Source of the DNA: an uncultured Chloroflexales bacterium
GTDB taxonomy: Bacteria; Chloroflexota; Chloroflexia; Chloroflexales; Chloroflexaceae
DNA: 34,304 nucleotides
Direction: 5' to 3'
NCBI GenBank assembly: GCA_937925925.1
Contig: CALANA010000063.1
Span: forward strand, 1 to 34,304
The first letter of the stretch is position 1, and the number at the start of each line of letters is the position of its first letter. This document shows, piece after piece, positions 1 to 7,351 of the stretch. The notes under the pieces were generated by a model that did not search any database, was not told where the DNA came from, and was given only the letters and a program-made list of their open reading frames with translations. Position numbers and translations under genes: made by a program.

Positions 1-500
1 ATGCATGTTCCCACACCGCACGCGGCTTGTCAACTTGCGCCTGGGAGGGCGGGCGTCCCGCCCTCATTGCCTCCTCGGCGCGGGCACGATGCCCTCGCTC
101 CCAGGCTGCATATCCTGCCCGCCATTGCGCCTGGGAGGAAGGGCGGGACGCCCTCATTGCCTCTTCGTCGCGGGCACGATGCCCTCGCTCCCAGGCGTGC
201 CTGTCCCGCCTGCGACACGGCCTGGGAGCGCGGGCGTCCCGCCATCCGCGCCTGCGCGGGCGTCCCGCCCTCATTGCCTCTTCGTCGCGGGCACGATGCC
301 CTCGCTCCCAGGCGTGCCTGTCCCGCCCGTGACACGGCCTGGGAGCGCGGGCGTCCCGCCATCCGCGCCTGCGCGGGCGTCCCGCCCTCATTGCCTCCTC
401 GGCGAGGGCACGATGCCCTCGCTCCCAGGCGTGCCTGTCCCGCCCGTGACACGGCCTGGGAGGGAGGGCGGGACGCCCTCCGCTGAGGGTGAACAGGTAT
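1..500. repeat. M1 mobile repeat, copy 1, with internal tandem units
   Basis: A GC-rich non-coding block. Its right end GTGAACAGGTAT (489-500) matches the inverted terminus of the M1 elements at 8428-8540 and 28402-28576; its left end (ATGCATGTTCCC, 1-12) is a degraded version and may run off the window. Inside, the palindromic pair GCCTGGGAG ... CTCCCAGGC recurs, and a roughly 116-bp unit is duplicated in tandem (about 221-336 and 337-452). The motif GGGCACGATGCCCTCGCTCC occurs four times, at about 82, 172, 289 and 405. Several frames stay open only because the GC-rich repeat lacks stops; no gene is supported here. The left target duplication cannot be seen. Confidence 0.7.
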
Positions 501-550
501 GTCCCAACAATGTTGTGCTGCGGAATGCGGGTCGGGGAAAAAATGACACA

Positions 551-593
551 AAAGCGGGTTGTTCGTCAGTTATTTTGACGAACAACCCGCTTT
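551..593 (-). terminator. Rho-independent terminator of the tRNA-Glu/Asp unit
   Basis: A perfect 18-bp stem (551-568 with 576-593) and a 7-nt loop. Read leftward, the stem is followed by a T-rich tail (TTTTGTGTCATTTTTT), as expected for an intrinsic terminator. It lies 17 bp beyond the CCA end of tRNA-Asp. Confidence 0.9.
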
Positions 594-609
594 GTTGGTG
601 CTACGCATA

Positions 610-686
610 TGGCGGGGACGACGGGATTCGAACCCGCGGTCTCAACCTTGACAGGGTTGCATGTTAGGCCTCTACACCACGTCCCC
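610..686 (-). tRNA. tRNA-Asp(GTC)
   Basis: The reverse strand gives a full cloverleaf: acceptor GGGGACG paired with CGTCCCC, discriminator G, encoded CCA (610-612), T-arm GGTTCGAATCC, and an anticodon loop CTGTCAA with anticodon GTC. It lies 4 bp downstream of tRNA-Glu and is probably co-transcribed with it from the promoter at 789-817. Confidence 0.95.
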
Positions 687-690
687 GAAC

Positions 691-767
691 TGGTGACCCC
701 AGCGGGATTCGAACCCGCGGTCTCCACCTTGAGAGGGTGGCGTCCTGGACCGCTAGACGATGGGGCC
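691..767 (-). tRNA. tRNA-Glu(CTC)
   Basis: The reverse strand gives acceptor GGCCCCA paired with TGGGGTC (one G-T pair), discriminator A, encoded CCA (691-693), T-arm GGTTCGAATCC, and anticodon loop CTCTCAA with anticodon CTC. It is the first gene of a two-tRNA unit with tRNA-Asp. Confidence 0.95.
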
Positions 768-788
768 GTCTTGTTCCGTACCTGGCTG

Positions 789-817
789 ATTATAACACAC
801 TTCAACCGGTGCGGCAA
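789..817 (-). promoter_or_regulatory. Sigma70-type promoter of the tRNA-Glu/Asp unit
   Basis: Read leftward: TTGCCG (817-812), a 17-bp spacer, then TATAAT (794-789). It ends about 22 bp before the 5' end of tRNA-Glu. Spacing and position fit a housekeeping promoter. Confidence 0.65.
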
Positions 818-1097
818 ATATGAGCCATAGCGTCCCTGTTCCCATCTGGGGGGTAGAGCTTTGGTCGTCAGCGTGCATGTGCGAGTGAGCAGATACGCCA
901 TATCAGGGTAAGCATCAGCCGAACTGGCTAGACCGATGCCCATACTCCCGCATGGGCATCAGGCTGTCGCTTTGATTTGCCCCTTTTGAGTGTCACGATG
1001 CCCACGCTCCCGCATGGGCATCAGGCTGGAACATCGGCAATCTCACTCAGTGTCACGCCTGGACACCTGCCAACGCGGGCTTTGCCGATCGTCTCGG
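818..1097. repeat. Intergenic stretch with two copies of a short hairpin
   Basis: No gene is supported. The stretch holds two near-identical units, each GATGCCCA, a 10-nt loop, then TGGGCATC followed by AGGCTG (935-960 and 997-1022), about 62 bp apart. They can form 8-bp hairpins. They lie just beyond the 3' end of the small leftward gene at 1098-1511 and might help end its transcript, although no T-run follows. Confidence 0.55.
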
Positions 1098-1511
1098 TTA
1101 GCCTTCACGGTTAATCCGATCACGTACCTGAGCCGTCAATCGTTCTAACTCGCGATTCACCACATACTGCCATTCTTCCGCCTCTCGATCGTCCAGTGCC
1201 CCCCCCCCATACTTCAACTCCATCGCCAGATCCCAGCCGCGCCGGAGGGCAAACCGCTCCAGTTCTTTCTGCCGACTGGGCGGCCAGCGCCGTTTAATAA
1301 ACTCCTGAAACGCCTTTTCCATGCGTTTAGAGCCATCAGGATTGAGCGATGGCAGTGGGAACCAGGGATCATTGTCCCTGGGATCTGGCCGGGCAGCACT
1401 CGTAAAATAGACCGTCTTGTGGGTCACCGAATAGCGATATTCGCCAGGGCCATCATAGCGAGCCGGGTTGGAGGCAATGGCGCCTACCAGCATTCGATCG
1501 CTTACCGTCAT
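1098..1511 (-). CDS. Hypothetical protein, 137 aa
   Basis: I do not recognise this family. The start at 1511 (MTVSDRML) is chosen because GAGGTG lies about 5 nt upstream; an ATG six codons earlier (1529) has no such site. The protein is soluble, with no signal peptide or membrane segment. The middle is rich in Asp, Pro and Trp (PDPRDNDPWFPLPS) and the C-terminal half is a charged helical stretch (EKAFQEFIKRRWPPSRQKE, then EWQYVVNRELERLTAQ). A good promoter lies 96 bp upstream (1607-1635), so it is probably a single-gene transcript separate from the large gene behind it. Function unknown. Confidence 0.75.
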   Translation of the reverse strand: MTVSDRMLVGAIASNPARYDGPGEYRYSVTHKTVYFTSAARPDPRDNDPWFPLPSLNPDGSKRMEKAFQEFIKRRWPPSRQKELERFALRRGWDLAMELKYGGGALDDREAEEWQYVVNRELERLTAQVRDRINREG

Positions 1512-1606
1512 TACACACCTCAACAACAAACAACGTATTCCTGCGTGGAACCATGCTGCTCACGGTCACCGCGAGGTTGAACAGCAGTGTTCTGGTATGA
1601 TGCTAC

Positions 1607-1635
1607 AGTATAATGCGGCCTGAGCCTGATTGCAA
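1607..1635 (-). promoter_or_regulatory. Predicted promoter of the 1098-1511 gene
   Basis: Read leftward: TTGCAA (1635-1630), a 17-bp spacer, TATACT (1612-1607). This would give a 5' leader of about 90 nt before the ATG at 1511. It sits between the stop codon of the large TPM-domain gene and the small gene. Confidence 0.5.
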
Positions 1636-1655
1636 CGTTTTGATGATGATAGCGA

Positions 1656-4600
1656 TCACCATCCACCGCCGCTCCGCCGACCGCCACTGCGACTGCTGCT
1701 GCCCCAACTGCCACCACTACGACTACCACCGCCCCAACTGCCGCCACTACGACTGCCGCTACTGCGACTGCCCGCACTACGCGCACCGGCACTGGGACTG
1801 CGGCCAGTATTATTGCGTCCGGATTTGCTCCTACCGGTGTTGCCACCAGCACTCCATCTGCCACTCCCGCCCCAACCACTGTGACGCCGTGTACCTGATG
1901 AGCCAAGCATGCTGCCAATAAGCATACCCTCCACAAAATCGCCCATCCCCCCACCGCTTCCGCGCTGCGGTGGGCGGCGGTAGGAGCGGATGATCTCATT
2001 CTCGGCCTCGCGTGCATCATCGTGAATGGCCCGTGCCAGACGTAGCGCCTCTTGCAGGTTCTCTTCCCCTGCAATCGGCAAGCGGATTTGCTCAAAGCGC
2101 CGGTGCGCCTCGCGCAACTTACGTACCGGTGGCCCATCATAGGGCACAGCAATACCATACTGTGTCAACGTACGTTCGGCGCTGGCGAGCGCGTTGCGGG
2201 CACGGGCTAACTCGTCGTTCACCGTGGTGCGCAATTGCTCAAGTTGTTGAAAGTCGTTGTACACCATGTTATACACCTGCTCGGCATCGGTCTGCAGACG
2301 TGTATAGCTGGCATAGGCCTGCTGCAAGGCGGCGCGACGTTGCTCCTCCACGGTCTGTTCAGCCTGCTGCAACAGCGTGTAGGCATGTTGCACCTGCTGC
2401 TGGATCAGCGCAATCGATTGCTGGCTGCCGGGCTGAATGTCTTGACGATGCACACCGGCAAACTGGACGATTTTTTGCACTTCGGCAGTGGCGAGTTTCC
2501 GCGCATGCTCTGTCTTTGTGCGCAATTTTTGCATCTCTTCCACTTCCGAGCGGGCACCAGTCAACGCTTCGTCGGCCAGGTTGTTGGCGGCCTGTGCCTG
2601 TCGTACCAGGTGCAACCAGTCCGGCTTCTCCTTCTGCATCTCGTCGCGTGCGAGTGCCAGCGATTGCTCGGCATGCTTGAGTTGTAATTCCGGGGCTTTG
2701 CCTACATCGGGATCATGAGTCCGCACAAACTCCCAGCCACGGGCAATATCGGTGGCTGCCGCTTCGAGTTCGGCGCGGGCAATGGCTCGCGCTGCTTGCA
2801 GATCTTCCAGGCGCTGCGTAATAGCGTCTAGCAACGAACGGGCATACGCCAGCTCCGCCGCTGCCGCATCAAGATCTTCACGCGCAGCCGCAAATTCCTG
2901 CACCTGCATGGTGTTTCTGGTGCGTGCGCTGAACCAGTGTTCCTGCGCACGGTTGGCAGCCGCCTCGGCCTCACTGCCATTGCCGCGAATATCGCTCCAG
3001 GTACTTTCGGCAAATTCGTCAACCAGATCAAAGGTTTCATGTCCAGTCGTAATCAACTGCGCGACCTCGGCCCCCAGTTGTTCTATCTCTGCCAGGCGTT
3101 GTTCATTTTCAGTGCGCAGCGTCACCAACCCCCGACCTTGCGCCACTGCCGTCGCCAGTGCCGTCTGTGCCACTTCCAGTGCGGTTTGAGCGGGTGTGAT
3201 ACCCTGTCGCTGTAAGATCTGAGCGGTGGTGGTCAACTCCTTGCGTGCCTGATCCAGCGCGGCATGGCTGGCATTGACGCGATACCCCTCGTTAGCCAGC
3301 GCTTCAGCCTCCTGGCGTGCCTGCACAATGCCGGTGCGAATGGTGGTATAGGTTGCCAGCATATCTGCCAGGGTTGCGGTGGTTTCTAGCGCGGTTTCAG
3401 CCAGTGTTATCGCCTGGTGTGTGTCGTGGATGGCCTGATATTGCTCGGCCTGAGCGATGATCTGCTGCACTGGCGACAGGACGGCGGCGGTATCTGGGAT
3501 TTCCCCTCGTAACGGCTCCAGGCACTCAACAACATCACTCATTTTTTTTTTGGCACGGTCAATGGTTTCAGCCGCCTGGTTTGCCAGGTGATCTAGTTCC
3601 ACGCGCCGGGCGTTGAGTTGTTCAAGTTGCTCGTGCAGGGCGGTCACCAGTTGCTGCACCTCGGTATAGCCCTGCTGTGCCTGATCATAGTCTGCCAGCG
3701 TAGGAGACGCCTGTTGTGCCAGCGTATCGCCGACTTGCGTGAAACGGGCCTGTACTGCAACAAACTGCTGCTGAACCTGCTGCTGCATCTCGGACAGGCG
3801 CTGGACATCAGCCGGCGTGTATGAAAGCCGGTCAAACTGCGCCTTTTCATCGGCCATACGCAGCAGACGCCCACTATCGGCCAGGGCAACCCCCACATCA
3901 CGACGCTGATCGTCGGTCTGCTGGCGAGCAGCGCTCAAGACCTGAGCGGCGGCGCGGCGACGGCGAAATACGCTCCAGCCTCCAAACAGGCCCAGCAGCC
4001 CCAGCAGCCCCAGCACGACCAGCGCCATCGGCGCAAAAAAGTTGGGCCTGGCCGTTGGGCCTGGAGCTGACGCTGTCGGGCTGGCAAGCGCCTGATCAAA
4101 AGCGCGTAGGGCATTCACAAAGCCATCGCTAAAATTTCCGGCAACCAGGTCAGGATTCAACTGTGTTTCGCGTATCACCTCCAGATCATATGCGCCAGTC
4201 AGGGCCGAATCCCAGCGGGAACCAGCCGCAAGTTCACTATAGCCGCCTTCTGCGTTCAGTGCTACATAAATGGCGATCACGTTGTCGTCCAGCCGTCCAT
4301 TGCGCTCCAGTTCGGCTGCCCTGAGTCGCCGCGTAAAATCGGCCTGACCACCATTGGCGACCATATAGACCGCCACCACTGCGCCACGGTCAAGCAGCGG
4401 TTGAGCTGCCTGCGCGATCTGCTCCTGGTCGATCAATCCCGCATCATCGACAACAACCAGGCGGCCCTGAGCCAGTGCCGTTGTCACTGTCAACAGCAGG
4501 CAGAGCGCTGCCAGCAGGCCAGCCATGGCACCACGATACGTTGATCGGAACCATTCAGGTGAGGTGGTCTGGCAGGGTTGTACCGCTCCAGGAGGTTCTT

Positions 4601-4757
4601 GTTCGATCCGTTGTGGCAGTAAAGCCGCCACAACGGGCCGATGGGCGGAGTTTATAGGGGCCGAAGGCCCCGGCAAACTTCGCTGGCGAAGGTTCCCCTG
4701 AACGGGTACCTTTGATTTGTTCATGATTTTTTGTTCTCGTACATTACGTATGCTCAT
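1656..4757 (-). CDS. TPM-domain membrane protein with long coiled coil and Gly/Ser/Arg tail
   Basis: The longest frame is 1033 aa. The order is: N-terminal extension (1-77); hydrophobic signal core (about 78-96, MAGLLAALCLLLTVTTALAQ); a TPM (YgcG/psb32-type) domain (about 100-220) with VVVDDAGLIDQEQIAQAAQP at its front; a second hydrophobic segment (about 242-262); a basic RRRR stop; about 650 residues of Gln/Ala/Glu-rich helix likely to form coiled coil; and a tail from about 930 rich in Gly, Ser, Arg and Trp (SRSGGSWGG repeats). The TPM domain is probably exported and the coiled coil cytoplasmic. TPM proteins are linked to membrane-protein or photosystem maintenance, but the role here is unknown. 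Residues 17-70 are encoded by an inserted M2 repeat (4548-4709), so the true start is uncertain: ATG at 4757, 4724 or 4526. No start has a strong ribosome-binding site. It follows the phosphotransferase gene by 21 bp. Confidence 0.8.
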   Translation of the reverse strand: MSIRNVREQKIMNKSKVPVQGNLRQRSLPGPSAPINSAHRPVVAALLPQRIEQEPPGAVQPCQTTSPEWFRSTYRGAMAGLLAALCLLLTVTTALAQGRLVVVDDAGLIDQEQIAQAAQPLLDRGAVVAVYMVANGGQADFTRRLRAAELERNGRLDDNVIAIYVALNAEGGYSELAAGSRWDSALTGAYDLEVIRETQLNPDLVAGNFSDGFVNALRAFDQALASPTASAPGPTARPNFFAPMALVVLGLLGLLGLFGGWSVFRRRRAAAQVLSAARQQTDDQRRDVGVALADSGRLLRMADEKAQFDRLSYTPADVQRLSEMQQQVQQQFVAVQARFTQVGDTLAQQASPTLADYDQAQQGYTEVQQLVTALHEQLEQLNARRVELDHLANQAAETIDRAKKKMSDVVECLEPLRGEIPDTAAVLSPVQQIIAQAEQYQAIHDTHQAITLAETALETTATLADMLATYTTIRTGIVQARQEAEALANEGYRVNASHAALDQARKELTTTAQILQRQGITPAQTALEVAQTALATAVAQGRGLVTLRTENEQRLAEIEQLGAEVAQLITTGHETFDLVDEFAESTWSDIRGNGSEAEAAANRAQEHWFSARTRNTMQVQEFAAAREDLDAAAAELAYARSLLDAITQRLEDLQAARAIARAELEAAATDIARGWEFVRTHDPDVGKAPELQLKHAEQSLALARDEMQKEKPDWLHLVRQAQAANNLADEALTGARSEVEEMQKLRTKTEHARKLATAEVQKIVQFAGVHRQDIQPGSQQSIALIQQQVQHAYTLLQQAEQTVEEQRRAALQQAYASYTRLQTDAEQVYNMVYNDFQQLEQLRTTVNDELARARNALASAERTLTQYGIAVPYDGPPVRKLREAHRRFEQIRLPIAGEENLQEALRLARAIHDDAREAENEIIRSYRRPPQRGSGGGMGDFVEGMLIGSMLGSSGTRRHSGWGGSGRWSAGGNTGRSKSGRNNTGRSPSAGARSAGSRSSGSRSGGSWGGGSRSGGSWGSSSRSGGRRSGGGW
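4548..4709. repeat. M2 mobile repeat inserted in frame in the TPM-domain gene
   Basis: A 162-bp copy of the M2 family (others at 14222-14338 and 23310-23429). The left terminus GAACCATTCAGG and right terminus CCTGAACGGGTAC are imperfect inverted repeats. The internal CTCCAGGAGGTTC, GGGGCCGAAGGCCCC and CGCTGGCGAAGGTTCCCC segments match the other copies. The element covers codons 17-70 of the host reading frame exactly. Flanks CGTTGATCG and CTTTGATTT agree at 6 of 9 positions, consistent with a decayed 9-bp target duplication. Confidence 0.75.
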
Positions 4758-4778
4758 GCTTGTTCGACCATTCCTTTT

Positions 4779-5717
4779 TCATCGACCAGCCTCCAGAATA
4801 TCAATGATCATCCCGCGATGATAGGCCAGCATCCGGGGATCACTTTGATAGGACTGACAGATCACGTTGCACAGTGTCAGGTGATAGATCAGGCGATAGA
4901 CCAGGCTGCGTTGCTCCCAACCGGATACCAGCCTGCGCCGCTGGCGATAGCCCAGCAAAAATGGGGACGCCAGTGGGTTCACCTCATCCGGTTCAACCAG
5001 AAGCCCCGTGGCAAACTCATATTCCGGGTCTGCCGCCAGTGCCCACTCAAAATTCAGCAGACCACTAAGGTTCCAGGTAGCATCATGGCGCATAATCAAG
5101 GCATTATGCAAGCCATAGTCACCATGCACGACCACCGCAGGCGGAGTGGACGGAAGATAGGAATGCAGGATATATTCCTCGGCAGCTTCCAGGAGTGGCA
5201 ACGGCAATGCGGCATACTGCCATAACTCCACCATTACCTGCGCGGTCTTGTCCAGCAGATAGAGCTGCCAATCGGTGGCGACTCCCAGGGTACCAGTTTG
5301 CACATTCAAGCCGCCATAGCCAGCACAGGCGACACTGTGCAATGCGGCCAGCGCCTGGCCGAGATCATGCGAGACGTGCCACTGCGCGGCAGGATCAAGT
5401 TGCCGCCAGACATCCAGGGCAATCATTCCGGGCGGGTTTTTCAAGATCAACACATCATAGGGCAGAATGGTCTGAGAAGTATCGAACACCAGGACTCTGG
5501 GTAGCGGCAGATCCGTCTCCCGCTGCAGGCGGTGATAGAGCGCGACCTCCTTTTGGAAGGTAAGGCTACTGGCTTCACATGTATAAAACCGTAGCACCAG
5601 TGTATTGTTGATCAGAATGGTCGGGTGAATACTGTCACGCCAGATGCGGTGCCAACTCCAGAGTTGTCCCAGGCGATGTACTGCCATCAGTGCCTTAATC
5701 TGTGCTTCGGTAAGCAT
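4779..5717 (-). CDS. APH/choline-kinase-like phosphotransferase family protein
   Basis: A 312-aa protein of the aminoglycoside phosphotransferase/protein-kinase-like fold. A catalytic loop VVHGDYGLHNAL lies at about 196-207, with catalytic Asp200 and metal-ligand Asn205. The following LNFEWALAADPEYEFA (221-236) matches the usual metal-binding DFEWA motif but has Asn222 where Asp is normal. The N-terminal lobe (VLRFYTCEASSLTFQKEVAL) fits the ATP-binding sheet with Lys/Glu, and LPLPRVLVFD is typical of the family. The start at 5717 (MLTEAQIK) is preferred, because the frame open upstream to 5897 encodes unrelated sequence that overlaps the trpD end. It lies between trpD and the TPM-domain gene, all leftward. 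Substrate unknown; small-molecule phosphorylation is likely, antibiotic resistance is not implied. Confidence 0.8.
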   Translation of the reverse strand: MLTEAQIKALMAVHRLGQLWSWHRIWRDSIHPTILINNTLVLRFYTCEASSLTFQKEVALYHRLQRETDLPLPRVLVFDTSQTILPYDVLILKNPPGMIALDVWRQLDPAAQWHVSHDLGQALAALHSVACAGYGGLNVQTGTLGVATDWQLYLLDKTAQVMVELWQYAALPLPLLEAAEEYILHSYLPSTPPAVVVHGDYGLHNALIMRHDATWNLSGLLNFEWALAADPEYEFATGLLVEPDEVNPLASPFLLGYRQRRRLVSGWEQRSLVYRLIYHLTLCNVICQSYQSDPRMLAYHRGMIIDILEAGR

Positions 5718-5889
5718 CGAGTTCAGATATCTGGAGGTTACGAGTGCGAGCTGTACCGCGCATTGCGTCTTCTGATGAGCCGTATTCCTATGCTTGCCCT
5801 GAGCGCAGTTGAAGGGGGCAAACGACCCCCCACCACTGCGTATATTCGGTGCATCCTCTCGATCACATAGATCAAAGGTCAACCCGGCT

Positions 5890-6918
5890 TCAGGCATGCT
5901 TCACCGCGTGACTGGTGGTGACCAGTCGTTGCAGGCGATCAAGCGCATGGCCGGCATCCAGGCTGGCGCGGGCCATACTCAGCCCCGCTGACAGGTTCGG
6001 CGCAGCATTGCCGGCCACCAGCGCCGCAGCGGCATTGAGCAGCACTACATCACGCTGCGGCCCATGTGTGCGCCCTTCCAGAATCCCTTGCGTAATTGCC
6101 ACGTTGTCGGCCACAGTGCCGCCCCGCAGGGCTGCGCGTGGTGCCAGATCAAGCCCCAGATCGGTTGGATTGATGATCGTGCGTACAGGAGCGTGACCGC
6201 CGCGTACATCAAACATCACACTCGGCCCACTGAGCGTCAGTTCATCGGTATTGCCATCACCACATACCACCAGCGCCCGCGTCGTTTCCAGCCGGGCCAG
6301 CGCAGCCGCCAGTTTAGCCGCCAGTTGTTCGTTGGCAACCCCCAGCACCTGATGACGTGCGCCAGCCGGATTGGTGAGCGGCCCCAGCAGATTAAACGCC
6401 GTGCGGATGCCAATTTCGCGGCGCACCGGGCCAGCAAAGCGCATCGCCGGGTGGAACTTGGGGGCAAACATAAACCCGATGCCCGCCGCGTGCAAGCAGT
6501 GCGCCACGCCCGCAGCATCCAGTTCGATGTTGACTCCCAGCCCTTCCAATACATCGGCACTCCCACAGGCACTGGACATGGCCCGATTGCCATGTTTGGC
6601 CACCGTCAATCCGGCCCCGGCCACAACAAACGCGGCGGTGGTACTGATATTAAAGGTATGCGAGCCATCGCCACCGGTACCACAGGTGTCAACCACCGTG
6701 CCATCAAAGACCACCGGCGTTGCTTTTGTGCGCATCACCATCGCCATTCCGGCAATCTCGCCATCGGTCTCACCCTTGAGGTGCAATGCTGTCAGAAAAG
6801 CGGCGATCTGCGCCGGAGTCGCCGTACCCGACATTATTTCTTCCATCACCGCTGCGGCTTCGATCTGGCTCAAATCCCTACCACCCGTTACCGCAATGAT
6901 TGCATCCCGAATATTCAC
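5890..6918 (-). CDS. trpD: Anthranilate phosphoribosyltransferase
   Basis: A 342-aa cytoplasmic enzyme of tryptophan synthesis that transfers the phosphoribosyl group of PRPP to anthranilate. The diagnostic PRPP/magnesium loop GTGGDGSHTFNIST lies at about 80-93, with KHGNRAMSSACGSADVLEGL at 108-127 and KFHPAMRFAGPVRREIGIRT further on. Length matches the family. The start is GTG at 6918, supported by AAGGAG 8 nt upstream. No trpE, trpG or trpC is present nearby, so tryptophan genes are not clustered here. The next gene leftward starts about 170 bp away. Confidence 0.95.
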   Translation of the reverse strand: MNIRDAIIAVTGGRDLSQIEAAAVMEEIMSGTATPAQIAAFLTALHLKGETDGEIAGMAMVMRTKATPVVFDGTVVDTCGTGGDGSHTFNISTTAAFVVAGAGLTVAKHGNRAMSSACGSADVLEGLGVNIELDAAGVAHCLHAAGIGFMFAPKFHPAMRFAGPVRREIGIRTAFNLLGPLTNPAGARHQVLGVANEQLAAKLAAALARLETTRALVVCGDGNTDELTLSGPSVMFDVRGGHAPVRTIINPTDLGLDLAPRAALRGGTVADNVAITQGILEGRTHGPQRDVVLLNAAAALVAGNAAPNLSAGLSMARASLDAGHALDRLQRLVTTSHAVKHA

Positions 6919-7062
6919 CGCTGGTACTCCTTGTGTGCCTGGCTAACCACGAAGCTGTTGCTGTAAATTGTACCATACTGCTGACCTGTGCTGTTACGGC
7001 TGGTATGTCACACATAGGTCAACCTGGTCTTGCCGATGTAGCCGATGGGATCAGGGAGAGTA

Positions 7063-7106
7063 CCGCCTATTCGGGCATGCGTGGTCATATTCGTGGACGG
7101 CTGACT
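7063..7106 (-). repeat. Dispersed 44-bp repeat, copy 1
   Basis: The reverse complement closely matches 17073-17116 (shared blocks AGCCGTCCACGAATA, CCACG and CGAATAGG). The two copies lie in opposite orientations. This one sits in the 430-bp gap between the divergent trpD and phnD genes; nothing else coding is visible in that gap. Confidence 0.6.
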
Positions 7107-7235
7107 TCCCACTGATTCGTGGTGCGGTTCCACGATTCCGCTCCGCTCTTGACCTGTTGTACACCTCCAGTCGCAGGCAGGCCGGACTCAGAAACATAAG
7201 TTCGTGACAGGGGTGATTGGCTGACATCCGACGTA

Positions 7236-7299
7236 CTTTAACATAGCTTAATCGAAACTTCACCTTTAGATAACAGAATCATAAACAAACTTCTATACT
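7236..7299 (+). promoter_or_regulatory. Possible Pho box and -10 element upstream of phnD
   Basis: Three direct repeats with an 11-bp period, CTTTAACA (7236), CTTAATCG (7247) and CTTCACCT (7258), resemble the CTTAACCT-type Pho-box units known from cyanobacteria. A TATACT hexamer follows at 7294-7299, 53 bp before the phnD ATG. The box is farther from the -10 than in classic PhoB promoters, so this is suggestive only. Phosphate-starvation control would suit a phosphonate transporter. Confidence 0.35.
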
Positions 7300-7351
7300 C
7301 TGAAACTGTCCAAAGTAGAGATCTCATATGAACGAGGAGGATCGAGAACCT

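Noticed and set aside
30-452. Possible CRISPR array
   Set aside because: The units are 90-116 bp, contain long palindromes and lack regular unique spacers; no cas gene is present. The ends match mobile repeats elsewhere.
1-667. Long overlapping open frames on both strands at the left edge
   Set aside because: They translate the GC-rich M1 repeat as Arg/Pro/Ala-rich repeats and run into the tRNA genes. No ribosome-binding site or family likeness.
609-943. Open frames with TTGFEPAVSTL-like words
   Set aside because: These words come from translating tRNA T-arms (GGTTCGAATCC); the region is tRNA-Glu and tRNA-Asp.
1520-3189. Several His/Arg- or Ala/Ser-rich frames opposite the TPM-domain gene
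   Set aside because: They are antisense shadows of the Gly/Ser/Arg tail and the Gln/Ala coil of the real gene.
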